Of a DNA stretch of 64,000 nt, positions 33,516 to 43,967 are shown in pieces. Under the pieces are notes generated by a model that worked only from the letters and a program-made list of their open reading frames with translations, was not told where the DNA came from and ran no database searches. This stretch comes from Anomaloglossus baeobatrachus (Eukaryota > Chordata > Amphibia > Anura > Aromobatidae): assembly GCF_048569485.1 (NCBI RefSeq), contig NC_134355.1, positions 560,473,642 through 560,537,641 on the forward strand. Direction: 5' to 3'. Position 1 is the stretch's first letter. The number at the start of each line of letters is the position of its first letter. Position numbers and translations under genes: made by a program.

Positions 33516-34095
33516 GGGGTACTTTGCACACTACGACATCGCAGGTGCGATGTCGGTGGGGTCAAATCGAAAGTACCGCACATCCGGCGTCGCTGTCGAC
33601 ATCGGAGTATGTGAATCGTTTTTACTACGATAAACGAGCGCAAAAGCGTCGAAATCGTATGATCGGTGTAGCGTCTGTCATTTCCATAATTTCGGAAGGA
33701 CCGATGTTACGATGTTGTTCCTCGTTCCTGCGGAAGCATACTTCGCTGTGTGTGAAGCCGCAGGAACGAGGAACATCTCCTACCTGCGTCCCGCCGCCAA
33801 TGCGGAAGGAAGGAGGTGGGCGGGATGTTTACGTCCCGCTCATCTCCGCCCCTCCGCTTCTATTGGCCGCCTGCCGTGTGACGTCGCTGTAACGCCGCAC
33901 GACCCGCCCCCTTAGGAAGGAGGCGGTTCACCGGCCAGAGCGACGTCGCAGGGCAGGTAAGTGCACATGAAGCTGCCATAGCGATAATGTTTGCTATGGC
34001 AGCTATCAAGATATCGCAGCTGCGACGGGGGCGGGGACTATCGCGCTCGGCATCGCTATTATCGGCTTGCGATGTCGTAGTGTGCAAAGTACCCC
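33516..34095. mobile_element. Harbinger-type MITE flanked by TAA
   Basis: The left end GGGGTACTTTGCACACTACG pairs with CGTAGTGTGCAAAGTACCCC at the right over about 28 bp. TAA flanks at 33513-33515 and 34096-34098. The interior holds CTCATCTCCGCCCCTCCGCT and short palindromes such as CGATGTCG. Non-coding. Confidence 0.85.
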
Positions 34096-34330
34096 TAAGT
34101 CCAGTACACTGTATTGCAAAGCAATGATCCCAATGATGCAAATACATCTACAGTGGGGAAAATAAGTATTTGATACACTGATGATTTAGCAAGTTTTCCC
34201 ACCTACAAAGAATGGCAAGGTCTGTAATTTTTATCCTATGTACACTTGAACTGTGACAGACAAAAAAAAATCCAGAAAGTCATATTGTATGATTTATAAA
34301 TAATTAATTTGTATTTTATTGCATGAAATC

Positions 34331-35958
34331 CAAGTGCATCTCAATAAAATAGATTATCAAAAAGTTAATTGATTTCAGTAATTCAATACAAAAAGGGAAA
34401 CACATATATTATATAGAGTCATTATACATAACACAGAGGGATCTATTTCAAGTGTTTATTTCTGTTAATGTTGATGATTACAGCTTACAGCCAATAAAAA
34501 CCCAAAAGTCATTATCTCAGAAAATTAGAATATTATTTAAGACCGACTGAAAAATGATTTTAAACTCAAAAATATTGGCCTACTGAAATGTAGAATATTA
34601 GAATTTAGAATAATTACCACAAAACACATGCAAAGGCTTCCTAAGCATTTAAAATGGTTCCTTACTTTGATTCAGTAGGCTACACAATCATGGGGAAGAC
34701 TGCTGACGTCACAGATGTCCAGAAGGCAGTCATTGACACACTCCACAAGGAGGGTAAGCCACAAAAGGTCATTGCTAAAGAAGCTGGCTGTTCAGAATGT
34801 GCTGTATGCAAGCATATTGATGGAGAGTGGAAGGAAAAAGTGTGTTAGAAAAAGGTGCACAAGCAACCAGGATAACCACAACCATGATAGGATTGTTAAG
34901 AAAAGGCCATTCAAAAATTTGGGAGGATTCACAAGCAGTGGACTGCTGCTGGAGTCAGTGCTTCAAGTGCCACCACACACAGAGGTATCCAGGACATGGG
35001 CTACAACTGTCACATTCCTTGTATCAAGCCACTCATGACCAATAGACAATGCCAGAAGCGTCTTACCAGGGCCAAGGAGAAAAAGAACTGGACTGTTGCT
35101 CAGTGCTCCAAGGTGTTGTTTTCAGATGAAAGTAAATTTTGCATTTCATTTAGAAATCAAGGTCCCAGAGTCTGGAGGAAGAGTGGAGAGACCATAATCC
35201 AAGCTGCTTGAGGTCTAGTGTGAAGTCTCCACAATCAGTGATTTGGGAAGCCATGTCATCTGCTGGTGTAGGTCCACTGTGTTTTATCAAGACTTAAGTC
35301 AGCGCACCTGTATACCAGGAAATTTTAGAGCACCTCATACTTCCCTCTGTTGACAAGCTTTTTGGAGATGGAAACTTCATTTTCCAGCACGACATGGAAC
35401 CTGTCCACACTGCCAAAAGTACCAATACCTGGTTTAATAATCACAGTATCACTATGCTTGGTTGGCAGCAAACTCACCTGACCTAAACCGCATAGAGAAT
35501 CTATGGAGTATTGTCAATAGGAAGATGAGAGACACCAGACCCAACAATGCAGATGAGCTGAAGGCTACTATGAAAGCAATCTGGGCTTCCATAACACCTC
35601 AGCAGTGCCACAGGCTGATTGCCTCCATGCCGCGCCGCATTGATGCAGCAATTCATGCAAAAACAGCTCTGACCAAGTATTGAGGCATTTACTGTACAGA
35701 CTTTTCAGTAGGCGCCAACATTTCTGAGTTTAAAGTCATTTATTCAGTTGGTCTTACATAATATTCTAATTTTCTGAGATAATGACTTTTGGGTTTTCAT
35801 TGGCTGTAAGCCATATCAACATTAACAGAAATAAACACTTGAAATAGAGCACTCTGTTTGTAATGACTCTATATAATATATGTGCTTTTCCCTATTTGTA
35901 TTGAATTCCTGAAATAAATTAACTTTTGATGATATTCTAATTTATTGTGATGCACTTG
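34331..35958 (+). mobile_element. Tc1-like transposon inserted in another Tc1
   Basis: The left end CAAGTGCATCTCAATAAAAT matches ATTGTGATGCACTTG at the right as inverted repeats. Subterminal repeats share AAAACCCAAAAGTCATTATCTC with AGATAATGACTTTTGGGTTTTC. TA follows at 35959-35960, and the left flank is TC, probably a changed TA. The length of 1628 bp is normal for Tc1. The gene inside is degenerate. Confidence 0.88.
34690..35683 (+). pseudogene. Tc1-like transposase, degenerate
   Basis: The helix-turn-helix N-terminus is at 34690-34848 (MGKTADVTDVQKAVIDTLHK, then KVIAKEAGCSECAVCKHI). The middle is 34996-35211 (NRQCQKRLTRAKEKKNWTVA, then VLFSDESKFCISF, containing the first catalytic Asp). 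The C-terminus is 35462-35683 (NSPDLNRIENLWSIVNRKMR). The parts lie in different frames, with several stops between. The second Asp region near 35380 reads FQHDMEPVHTAK-like in another frame. Inactive copy. Confidence 0.8.
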
Positions 35959-36062
35959 TAAGTATTTGATCACCTACCAACCAGCAACAATTCTGACTCT
36001 CACAGACATATTTTTTCTTTAAGAAGCTCTCCTCTGCTACCCTGCACTCATTACCTGTATTA

Positions 36063-36568
36063 GGCTAGTTTCACACTTGCGTTGGACGGGAGCCGTAGCA
36101 TTGCGTTGTGTGACGCATGTAACGGATGCGTTGCATATAGTGGCACAACGCATGCTACAGATCGTACAAAATAACGCAATCCGTTGTAGTTTTTTTTCTT
36201 TGACTTTACACATCTGAGCATGCGCAGTTGTGTAAAGACAGCTGCGTTAACGGAATCCGTCAAATGACGCATTCTAACGGAATCCGCCACCATAGGCGTC
36301 CATTATAAAAACAACGGACGCCTAACGGATTCCTGCAGGTTGCGTTTTTTTGACACTCCGCCAAGCGCAGAAAAACGTTACATGCTGCGTTCCATCCGCC
36401 CGACGCAGCGTCAAAATAACGACGCTGCGTCGTCCAGCGGATGCAACGCAGACACTTGCGTTACAGTGCGTCGTCCATACAAGTCTATGGAGAATAGCGC
36501 AGTGCGTTAACGGACTGCGCTAGTCTCCATAGTGACAGAATGCGCTGAACGCAAGTGTGAAACTAGCC
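36063..36568. mobile_element. Harbinger-type MITE flanked by TTA
   Basis: The left end GGCTAGTTTCACACTTGCGT pairs with ACGCAAGTGTGAAACTAGCC-type sequence at the right. TTA flanks at 36060-36062 and 36569-36571. It interrupts a Tc1-like element whose sequence continues after it. The interior is rich in AACGGA and GACGC phrases. Confidence 0.85.
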
Positions 36569-36703
36569 TTATTTGCACCTGTTTAAACCTGTTACCTGTA
36601 TAAAAGACAGCTGTCACCTCAATCACACTCCAACCTCTCCACCATGACCAAGACCAATGCGCTGTCTAAAGACACCAGGGACAAATTTTACACCTGCACA
36701 ACG

Positions 36704-37014
36704 CTGTGATTGTAAATAGGAGTTGTGCTGAGGATAATAAGCACTATATGTGGGAACAGAACCAATGTAGTAGCGTATTCAACCTTCGTCCGGCTGAGTA
36801 GGTACAATTGTAACTATTCCCTTTTTAAATTGCAATAATTTTTTTCGAAAAGCCGTAGAGGGCTGAAATTTCGTGACATCTCAGCAGTTTTGGTCCAGAA
36901 TATATTGGCCAAATTTCAATAAAATATCTCTACCCCCTTCCGAGATAAGGGGTCGAGAAATTTTGGCAAAATTATGCAGCCTGACAAAGGTTAAGTAAAT
37001 GCCTCTATAGACTT
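36704..37014. other. Unassigned stretch
   Basis: Non-coding; no repeat ends or exons seen. Confidence 0.35.
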
Positions 37015-37275
37015 TAGGTCTCACTAAATGACGTACCAGCGATTCCGACCACGATACGACCTGGCCAGGATCGCTGGTACGTCGCTACATGGTCGCTGAT
37101 AAGCTGTCAATCAGGCAGATCTCACCAGCCACCAGTGACTCGTGTAACGATGCTGCGCTTGGTAACCAGGGTAAATATCGGGTAACTAAGGAAAGTGTTT
37201 TGCTGAGGTCACTGGTACGTCACAAAACCTGTGACTCAGCAGTGATCTCGCTATGTGAGAAGTACCCCTTAGACT
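37015..37275. mobile_element. Degenerate short relative of the GGTGGTGTCACAC MITE
   Basis: Shares GGATCGCTGGTACGTCGC, GCTACATGGTCGCTG, GGCAGATCTCACCAG and TAAATATCGGGTAACTAAGG with 28353-28838, but with altered ends (TCTCACTAAATGACG and CTCGCTATGTGAGAAGTACCC). Confidence 0.6.
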
Positions 37276-38036
<761 letters not shown>

Positions 38037-38319
38037 TCAGCCTCTGTAACAGCTTGCACACTTATATATTCCAATATACAAAGCTGCGGGCCACACAATC
38101 GCACTACAACGGACAATGCCAAATGACTCACAATGTCTCCAGTGACCCATACAAGCTGATCCTAAAACAATAATATTCACATTGTGTAATTTCACTGCCC
38201 TCGCTCCTGGACCTTGCTAGAGAGGATGACTGATATAATTATATGCAGCAGCCTAGAGATTTATACTGAGAGTTGAAGTCAATCATCAGAATATTCTCAA
38301 TATAAAAAATGTTTGAAGT

Positions 38320-38620
38320 CCTTTATTCATGCAGCTGAAGGCTGGTATTCTCAGGATGGGGAGCTCCACGTTATGGGGGAGCCCCCCAGCTTAACAATAT
38401 CAGTCAGCAGCCGCCCAGAATGGCCGTATCCATTAGATGCGGCTGTTCTGGGACAGTACCCGGCTCTTCCCGATTTGCCCTGGTGCGTTGGCAAATCGAG
38501 GTAATAAGGAGTTATTGGCAGCCCATAGCTGCCAATAAGTCCTAGATTAATCATGTCAGGCGTCTCCCCGAGATACCTTCCATGATTAATCTGTAAGTTA
38601 CAGTAAATAAACACCCACCT
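38320..38620. repeat. Interspersed repeat related to 22740-23060
   Basis: Shares GGCTGGTATTCTCAGGATGG-like and GGCTCTTCCCGATTTGCCC-like phrases with the relic near 22.9 kb. An internal inverted pair, GGAGTTATTGGCAGC and GCTGCCAATAAGTCC, is centred near 38525. Non-coding. Confidence 0.5.
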
Positions 38621-38823
38621 GAAAAAAATCCTTTATTAGAAATAAAAAACACTAACAAATTCCCTCGTTCTCCCATTTAATAAGCCCGACAAAGCCCTCC
38701 ATGTCCGGCGTAATCCAGGATGGTCCAGCGTCGCTTTCAGCTCTGCTGCATGGAGGTGACCGGAGCTGCAGCAGACATCGCCGCTCCTGTCAGCTCCACG
38801 CAGCAAATAAAGACAGCCGCGCG

Positions 38824-38917
38824 ATCAGCTGAGCTGTCACTGAGGTTACCCGCGGCCACCGCTGAATCCAGCGGTGGCCGCAAGTAACCTCAGTGACAGC
38901 TCAGCTGATCGCGCTAC
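38824..38917. repeat. GC-rich palindrome, ~45-bp arms
   Basis: CGATCAGCTGAGCTGTCACT through ACCCGCGGCCACCGCTG is followed by the complement CAGCGGTGGCCGC...AGTGACAGCTCAGCTGATCG, with a short central GAATC. The arms are nearly perfect. It is part of a larger GC-rich repeat region. Confidence 0.85.
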
Positions 38918-38935
38918 TGCGTGGAGCTGACAGGA

Positions 38936-39200
38936 GCGTGGAGGACGGGACTATCAGCGGCGGCGGTGGCAGCGAGAGGGGTCCATCATCTCCCCTGTGC
39001 GTGCACGCTGGGGACAGCGGTACTTCAGGGAACACGTGGAGGACGGGACTATCAGCGGTGGCAGCGAGAGGGGGATGGACATTGGCAGCTGAAAACATTG
39101 ATTTTTCCCTCTCGCTGCCGCCGCCGCTGATAGTCCCGTCCTCCACATCATCTCCACTGGGGACAGCGGTACTTCGGGGAATACGTGGAGGACGGGACAG
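38936..39200. repeat. Repeated GGAGGACGGGACTATCAGCGG blocks in both orientations
   Basis: GTGGAGGACGGGACTATCAG occurs near 38938 and 39035 and as its complement near 39127-39146. A shorter GTGGAGGACGGGA lies near 39186. These make nested inverted repeats separated by CAGCGAGAGGG phrases. Probably rearranged MITE ends. Open frames here are chance products of the GC-rich repeats. Confidence 0.7.
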
Positions 39201-39231
39201 AACCACTTGCCTGTTACCTAACTTCCTGACA

Positions 39232-39560
39232 AATCACCTGCATTTTTGGTACCAAAAATGCAGGTAAAAGGCAGGTAAAATGCACCACTTTTGACTAGCA
39301 TGCATTTTTCCTGTGTTTTTGATGCCCTCATTGATTTCAATGGGTGACAAATGTTGACAAAAACGCTGGAAGAATGAACATGTTGCATTTTTTGTCACAA
39401 ACTTTTGACAAAAAAAAACCGCTGACAAATAAACTGCAACGTGCGCATGACAAATCTGACTTCTCATAGACTTTGCTGGGAAGTCAAATGTCAGAAAGTT
39501 CTGCTGACAAAACTGCAGCCAAAAAAGCAGCAAAAAAAGCAGCGTGCGCATGTAGCCCTA
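39232..39560. mobile_element. Probable MITE with GCGCATGTAGCCCTA end
   Basis: Starts with a small palindrome, GCATTTTTGGTACCAAAAATGC, and ends AGCGTGCGCATGTAGCCCTA, an end resembling the inverted ends of the GGCTATGTGCACAC family. Interior phrases AAATGCAGGTAAAA, GACAAAAACGC and GCTGACAAA recur. The left inverted end is weak. Confidence 0.45.
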
Positions 39561-39653
39561 CCATGCAATAGATATAACACATTATACTCACTTAATGTTT
39601 GCAGTCTATCTGCACTGTGCTTTTTGTAACCTAATAAAGTCGTAAAAAATCTT

Positions 39654-39798
39654 TTCTTTGTCGCTCCATTGGGAGACCCAGACAATTGGGTGTATAGCTT
39701 CTGCCTCCGGAGGCCACACAAAGTATTACACTTAAAAGTGTAAAGCCCCTCCCCTTCTGCCTATACACCCCCCGTGCATCACGGGCTCCTCAGTTTTT
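39654..39798 (+). repeat. Left inverted terminal repeat of DIRS copy 1
   Basis: Begins TTCTTTGTCGCTCCATTGGG and includes TGTATAGCTTCTGCCTCCGG and ACACTTAAAAGTGTAAAGCC. It is matched in reverse complement at 45563-45740. Confidence 0.92.
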
Positions 39799-40854
39799 AT
39801 GCTTTGTGCGAAGGAGGCACACATGCACGCATAGCTCCACATCTTAGTCAGCAGCAGCTGCTGACTATGTCGGATGGAAGAAAAGAGGGCCCATAACAGG
39901 GCCCCCAGCATGCTCCCTTCTCACCCCACTCTTGTCGGCGGTGTTGTTAAGGTTGAGGTACCCATTGCGGGTACAGAGGCTGGAGCCCACATGCTGTTTT
40001 CCTTCCCCATCCCTTAAGGGCTCTGGGTGAAGTGGGATCCTAATCGGTCTCCAGGCACATGAGACCGTGCTTCCTCAGCAGCCCCTGGGGAATCTGCTGA
40101 CAGGAGCTGAGTATCGACAGGGACAAGGCCCTGCTACTGTGAGGTACTCTGTGTCCCCGTGGGGACCGCGCATAGAGCGCTGATGCCACACACACTGCAG
40201 CACTGCTGGGTGTGTTAGTGCGCCGGGGAGTAATGCCACTGACAGCCGCGCCGGCCGCGCTGTGAGGTACTCTGTGTCCCCGTGGGAACCGCGCATGGAG
40301 CGCTGGTGGCCATATACACTTCAGCACTGCTGGGTGTGTTTGTGCGCCGGGGACTACCGCGCCGACCGCGCTTATATGCCGGCCGCGCTTATTACTTTAG
40401 TCCCCGGCTTTTGCGGCCTAGTATCGCATATTCCCGCCCCCAGGCCTGCCAGTCAGGGGAAGGGCGGGACGCTGCACAGGACGTTAGTGCTGAGGGTTGG
40501 AGCATACTTGTATCCTCCTCCCCCCTCATACAGCACACTGGGGCTCCAGATTCCCGCACTTTCTAGGGCACGCCCACGGCCCCCTCCTCTCCACAGAACG
40601 CCGGCAGCCATTCCTGTCAGCACTTCTAACGCTGGAGAGGAGAGACAACAGGCTCTGGGAGGCCCATGCAGGGATTCTGGTGATCACACAACCGCTTTGA
40701 GCGGTCGGTAAGCAGCACCTGAGGTGCTGGCCCCACTGAGTGCAGAAGTGTACATATATATATATGCTTATATGCTATACATTTACACTGTACTGTCGCA
40801 CTGTTGATTTTTGGCTATATACCCTCCTGGATTGTACTCAGAGGAGACAACAGC

Positions 40855-42357
40855 ATGTCGTCTGCAAATAGCAAGGGTGCCAAAGCACAGGCTTACTTTG
40901 CAACCTGTACCTCATGTGCGGCTATACTACCGGCTGGTTCCACGGACCCTCATTGTGTGCAATGCTCGGCCCCTGTGGCACTTACTCAGCCGGAGCCTCT
41001 GCTACTGGTGGCCCAGGTAGAACCACCTGCTACCACTGTCCAGGTGACAGGGACGGAGTTTGCAGTGTTTGCTGACAAACTGTCTGAGACTATGGATAAA
41101 TGGTCTGCTAGGATACTAGAAGCCTTACAGTCCAGACCGGTGACTCAGGCCCCGGGCACTGTTCAATCATTGACCCCAGGCCCCCCTCAATTGGAACTGC
41201 AGAGTGCTCCTGGGATGACCCATGGGTCCCAGGGTGAGGTCTCTGACATGGACCGCAGTCCCAGGCCGCCTAAGCGGGGGCGCTGGGAAATTCCCTCGAC
41301 TTTATCACACTGTTCAGGGTCTCAGCAGGAAGACTCTCTGGATGATGAAGCGGAGTTAGCAGATCAGGATTCTGATCCTGAGACCGCGCTTAACCTGGAT
41401 ACACCTGATGGTGACGCCATAGTGAATGACCTTATAGCAACCATCAATCAGGTGTTGGATATTTCTCCACCAGCTCCTACAATTGAGGAGTCAGCTTCTC
41501 AGCAGGAGAAATTCCGTTTCAGGTCTCCCAAGCGTCCATTGAGTATGTTTCTGGATCACTCTGACTTCAGAGAGGCAGTCCAGAAACACCGAGCTTGTCC
41601 AGATAAGCGTTTTTCCAAGCGCCTTAAGGATACACGTTATCCCTTCCCCCCTGACGTTGTCAAGGGCTGGGCTCAGTGTCCTAAGGTGGATCCTCCTGTC
41701 TCCAGACTGGCGGCTAGATCCATAGTTGCAGTGGAAGATGGGGCTTCACTCAAAGATGCCACTGACAGAAAGATGGAGCTCTGGTTGAAATCCATCTATG
41801 AAGCTATCGGCGCGTCTTTTGCTCCAGCATTCGCAGCCGTATGGGCACTCCAAGCTATCTCAGCTTGTCATGCGCAGATTAATGCAGTCACACGTACATC
41901 TGCTCCGCAAGTGGTGTCCTTAACCTCTCAGGCGTCGGCGTTTGCGTCCTACGCCATTCATGCGGTCCTGGACTCTACGAGCCGTACAGCGGTAGCATCC
42001 GCCAATTCGGTGGCAGTCCGCAGGGCCATGTGGTTACGTGAATGGAAGGCAGACTCCGCTTCCAAAAAGTTCTTAACCGGTTTGCCATTTTCTGGCGACC
42101 GCCTGTTTGGTGAACGATTGGATGAAATCATTAAACAATCCAAGGGAAAGGACTCTTCCTTACCCCAGTCCAAACCAAACAGACCTCAACCACGGAAGGT
42201 ACAATCGAGGTTTCGGTCCTTTCGGCCCACGGGAAGGTCTCAGTTCTCCTCGTCCAAAAGGCCTCAAAAGGATCAGAGGAACTCCGATGCATGGCGGTCT
42301 AAGTCACGTCCTAAACAGACCGCCGGAGGAACCGCTCCCAAGGCGGCCTCCTCATGA
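40855..42357 (+). CDS. Gag-like protein of DIRS copy 1
   Basis: The first gene of the element, about 500 residues from the ATG at 40855. That start is preferred because the MSS..KGAKAQ beginning is shared with copy 2, whereas the upstream in-frame extension from 40804 is not. Near the N-terminus is a cysteine pattern, CTSC then HCVQC, suggesting a small zinc-binding fold. The middle is acidic (SLDDEAELADQDSDPET). The C-terminus is basic and rich in Ser, Arg and Pro (RSFRPTGRSQFSSSKRPQ), suited to nucleic-acid binding. Role by family: structural or RNA-binding partner in reverse transcription. It overlaps the start of the reverse transcriptase gene in another frame. Confidence 0.8.
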   Translation: MSSANSKGAKAQAYFATCTSCAAILPAGSTDPHCVQCSAPVALTQPEPLLLVAQVEPPATTVQVTGTEFAVFADKLSETMDKWSARILEALQSRPVTQAPGTVQSLTPGPPQLELQSAPGMTHGSQGEVSDMDRSPRPPKRGRWEIPSTLSHCSGSQQEDSLDDEAELADQDSDPETALNLDTPDGDAIVNDLIATINQVLDISPPAPTIEESASQQEKFRFRSPKRPLSMFLDHSDFREAVQKHRACPDKRFSKRLKDTRYPFPPDVVKGWAQCPKVDPPVSRLAARSIVAVEDGASLKDATDRKMELWLKSIYEAIGASFAPAFAAVWALQAISACHAQINAVTRTSAPQVVSLTSQASAFASYAIHAVLDSTSRTAVASANSVAVRRAMWLREWKADSASKKFLTGLPFSGDRLFGERLDEIIKQSKGKDSSLPQSKPNRPQPRKVQSRFRSFRPTGRSQFSSSKRPQKDQRNSDAWRSKSRPKQTAGGTAPKAASS

Positions 42358-43960
42358 CTTTCGGCCTCCTCACACCGCATCCTCGGTCGGTGGCAGGCTT
42401 TCCCGCTTTTGCGACGCCTGGCTGCCACAGGTAAAAGACCGATGGGTGAGAGATATTCTATCCCACGGTTACAGGATAGAGCTCAGCTCTCGTCCTCCGA
42501 CTCGTTTTTTCAGAACATCCCCGCCCCCCGAGAGAGCCGATGCTCTTCTTCAGGCGGTGTGCACTCTGAAGGCGGAAGGGGTGGTGATCCCTGTGCCTCT
42601 TCAGCAACAGGGTCACGGTTTTTACTCCAACTTGTTTGTGGTACCGAAAAAGGACGGATCCTTCCGTCCTGTTCTGGACCTAAAACTGCTCAACAAACAC
42701 GTAAAAACCAGGCGGTTCCGGATGGAATCGCTCCGCTCCGTCATCGCCTCAATGTCCAAAGGAGATTTCCTAGCATCAATCGACATCAAAGATGCTTATC
42801 TCCACGTACCAATTGCACCAGAGCATCAGCGCTTCCTGCGTTTCGCCATAGGAGACGAACATCTTCAGTTCGTGGCACTACCTTTCGGCCTGGCGACAGC
42901 CCCACGGGTCTTCACCAAGGTCATGGCAGCAGTGGTAGCAGTCCTACACTCTCAGGGACACTCGGTGATCCCTTACTTAGACGATCTGCTTGTCAAGGCA
43001 CCCACTCAAGAGGCATGCCAACACAGCCTGAACATTGCTCTGGAGACTCTCCAGAGGTTCGGGTGGATCATCAATTTTCCAAAGTCAAATCTGACACCGG
43101 CCCAATCTCTGACATATATTGGCATGGAGTTTCATACTCTTCCAGCGATAGTGAAGCTTCCGCTGGACAAACAGCGTTCACTACAGACAGGGGTGCGATC
43201 TCTCCTTCAAGGCCAGTCACACCCTCTGAGGCGCCTCATGCACTTCCTGGGGAAGATGGTAGCAGCAATGGAGGCAGTTCCTTTTGCGCAGTTTCATCTG
43301 CGTCCTCTTCAATGGGACATTCTCCGAAAATGGGACAGGAAGTCGACGTCCCTCGACAGGACAGTCTCCCTTTCACGGGCAGCCAAGGCTTCCCTTCAGT
43401 GGTGGCTTCTCCCCACCTCTCTGTCGGGGGGGAAATCCTTCCTTCCCCCATCATGGGCTGTGGTCACGACGGACGCGAGCCTGTCAGGGTGGGGAGCGGT
43501 TTTTCTCCACCACAGGGCTCAGGGAACCTGGACTCCGACAGAGTCCTCCCTTCAGATCAATGTTCTGGAGATAAGGGCAGTGTATCTTGCCCTAAAGGCG
43601 TTCCAGCCGTGGCTGGAAGGCCAGCAAATCCGAATTCAGTCGGACAACTCCACAGCGGTGGCATATATCAACCACCAAGGGGGAACACGCAGTCGGCAAG
43701 CCTTCCAGGAAGTCCGGCGGATTCTTATGTGGGTGGAAGCCACGGCCTCCACCATATCCGCAGTTCACATCCCGGGCGTAGAAAACTGGGAAGCAGACTT
43801 TCTCAGTCGCCAGGGCATGGACGCAGGGGAATGGTCCCTTCACCCGGACGTGTTTCAGGAGATCTGTTGCCGCTGGGGGATGCCGGACGTCGACCTAACA
43901 AGGTCCCAACATTCATGGCACGGTCTCAAGATCACAGAGCTCTGGCGGCAGACGCCTTAG
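42107..43960 (+). CDS. Reverse transcriptase and RNase H of DIRS copy 1
   Basis: An open frame of 617 codons. Reverse-transcriptase motifs in order: FVVPKKDGSFRPVLDLK (from about 42630), FLASIDIKDAYLHVPI, LPFGLATAPRVFTKVM and the catalytic YLDDLLVKAP (about 42976). The RNase H part has TDASLSGWGAVF, LEIRAVYLALKAF and IQSDNSTAVAYINHQGG with the expected acidic residues, and later a VHIPGVENWEADFLSRQG segment. The enzyme copies the element's RNA and removes it from the hybrid. It overlaps the gag-like gene upstream by about 250 bases and is followed at once by the recombinase. Overlapping frames are normal in DIRS. Confidence 0.9.
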   Translation: MVNDWMKSLNNPRERTLPYPSPNQTDLNHGRYNRGFGPFGPREGLSSPRPKGLKRIRGTPMHGGLSHVLNRPPEEPLPRRPPHDFRPPHTASSVGGRLSRFCDAWLPQVKDRWVRDILSHGYRIELSSRPPTRFFRTSPPPERADALLQAVCTLKAEGVVIPVPLQQQGHGFYSNLFVVPKKDGSFRPVLDLKLLNKHVKTRRFRMESLRSVIASMSKGDFLASIDIKDAYLHVPIAPEHQRFLRFAIGDEHLQFVALPFGLATAPRVFTKVMAAVVAVLHSQGHSVIPYLDDLLVKAPTQEACQHSLNIALETLQRFGWIINFPKSNLTPAQSLTYIGMEFHTLPAIVKLPLDKQRSLQTGVRSLLQGQSHPLRRLMHFLGKMVAAMEAVPFAQFHLRPLQWDILRKWDRKSTSLDRTVSLSRAAKASLQWWLLPTSLSGGKSFLPPSWAVVTTDASLSGWGAVFLHHRAQGTWTPTESSLQINVLEIRAVYLALKAFQPWLEGQQIRIQSDNSTAVAYINHQGGTRSRQAFQEVRRILMWVEATASTISAVHIPGVENWEADFLSRQGMDAGEWSLHPDVFQEICCRWGMPDVDLTRSQHSWHGLKITELWRQTP

Positions 43961-43967
43961 TTCAGGA

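Larger units (their letters stand above)
34151..36703 (+). mobile_element. Tc1-like transposon, 5' part, with two insertions
   Basis: The end CAGTGGGGAAAATAAGTATT follows TA at 34149-34150. The order of the pieces 34151-34328, 35961-36059 and 36572-36703 is continuous for this family (AAGTATTTGATCACCTACCA, then TATAAAAGACAGCTGTCACC, then the start of the transposase, ATGACCAAGACCAATGCGCT). The sequence stops near 36703, so most of the transposase gene and the right end are lost. A second Tc1-like element and a MITE inserted into it. Confidence 0.8.

Noticed and set aside
37015-37275. Promoter or CpG-type regulatory site
   Set aside because: The CG-rich words are explained by a degenerate MITE also seen at 28353-28838.
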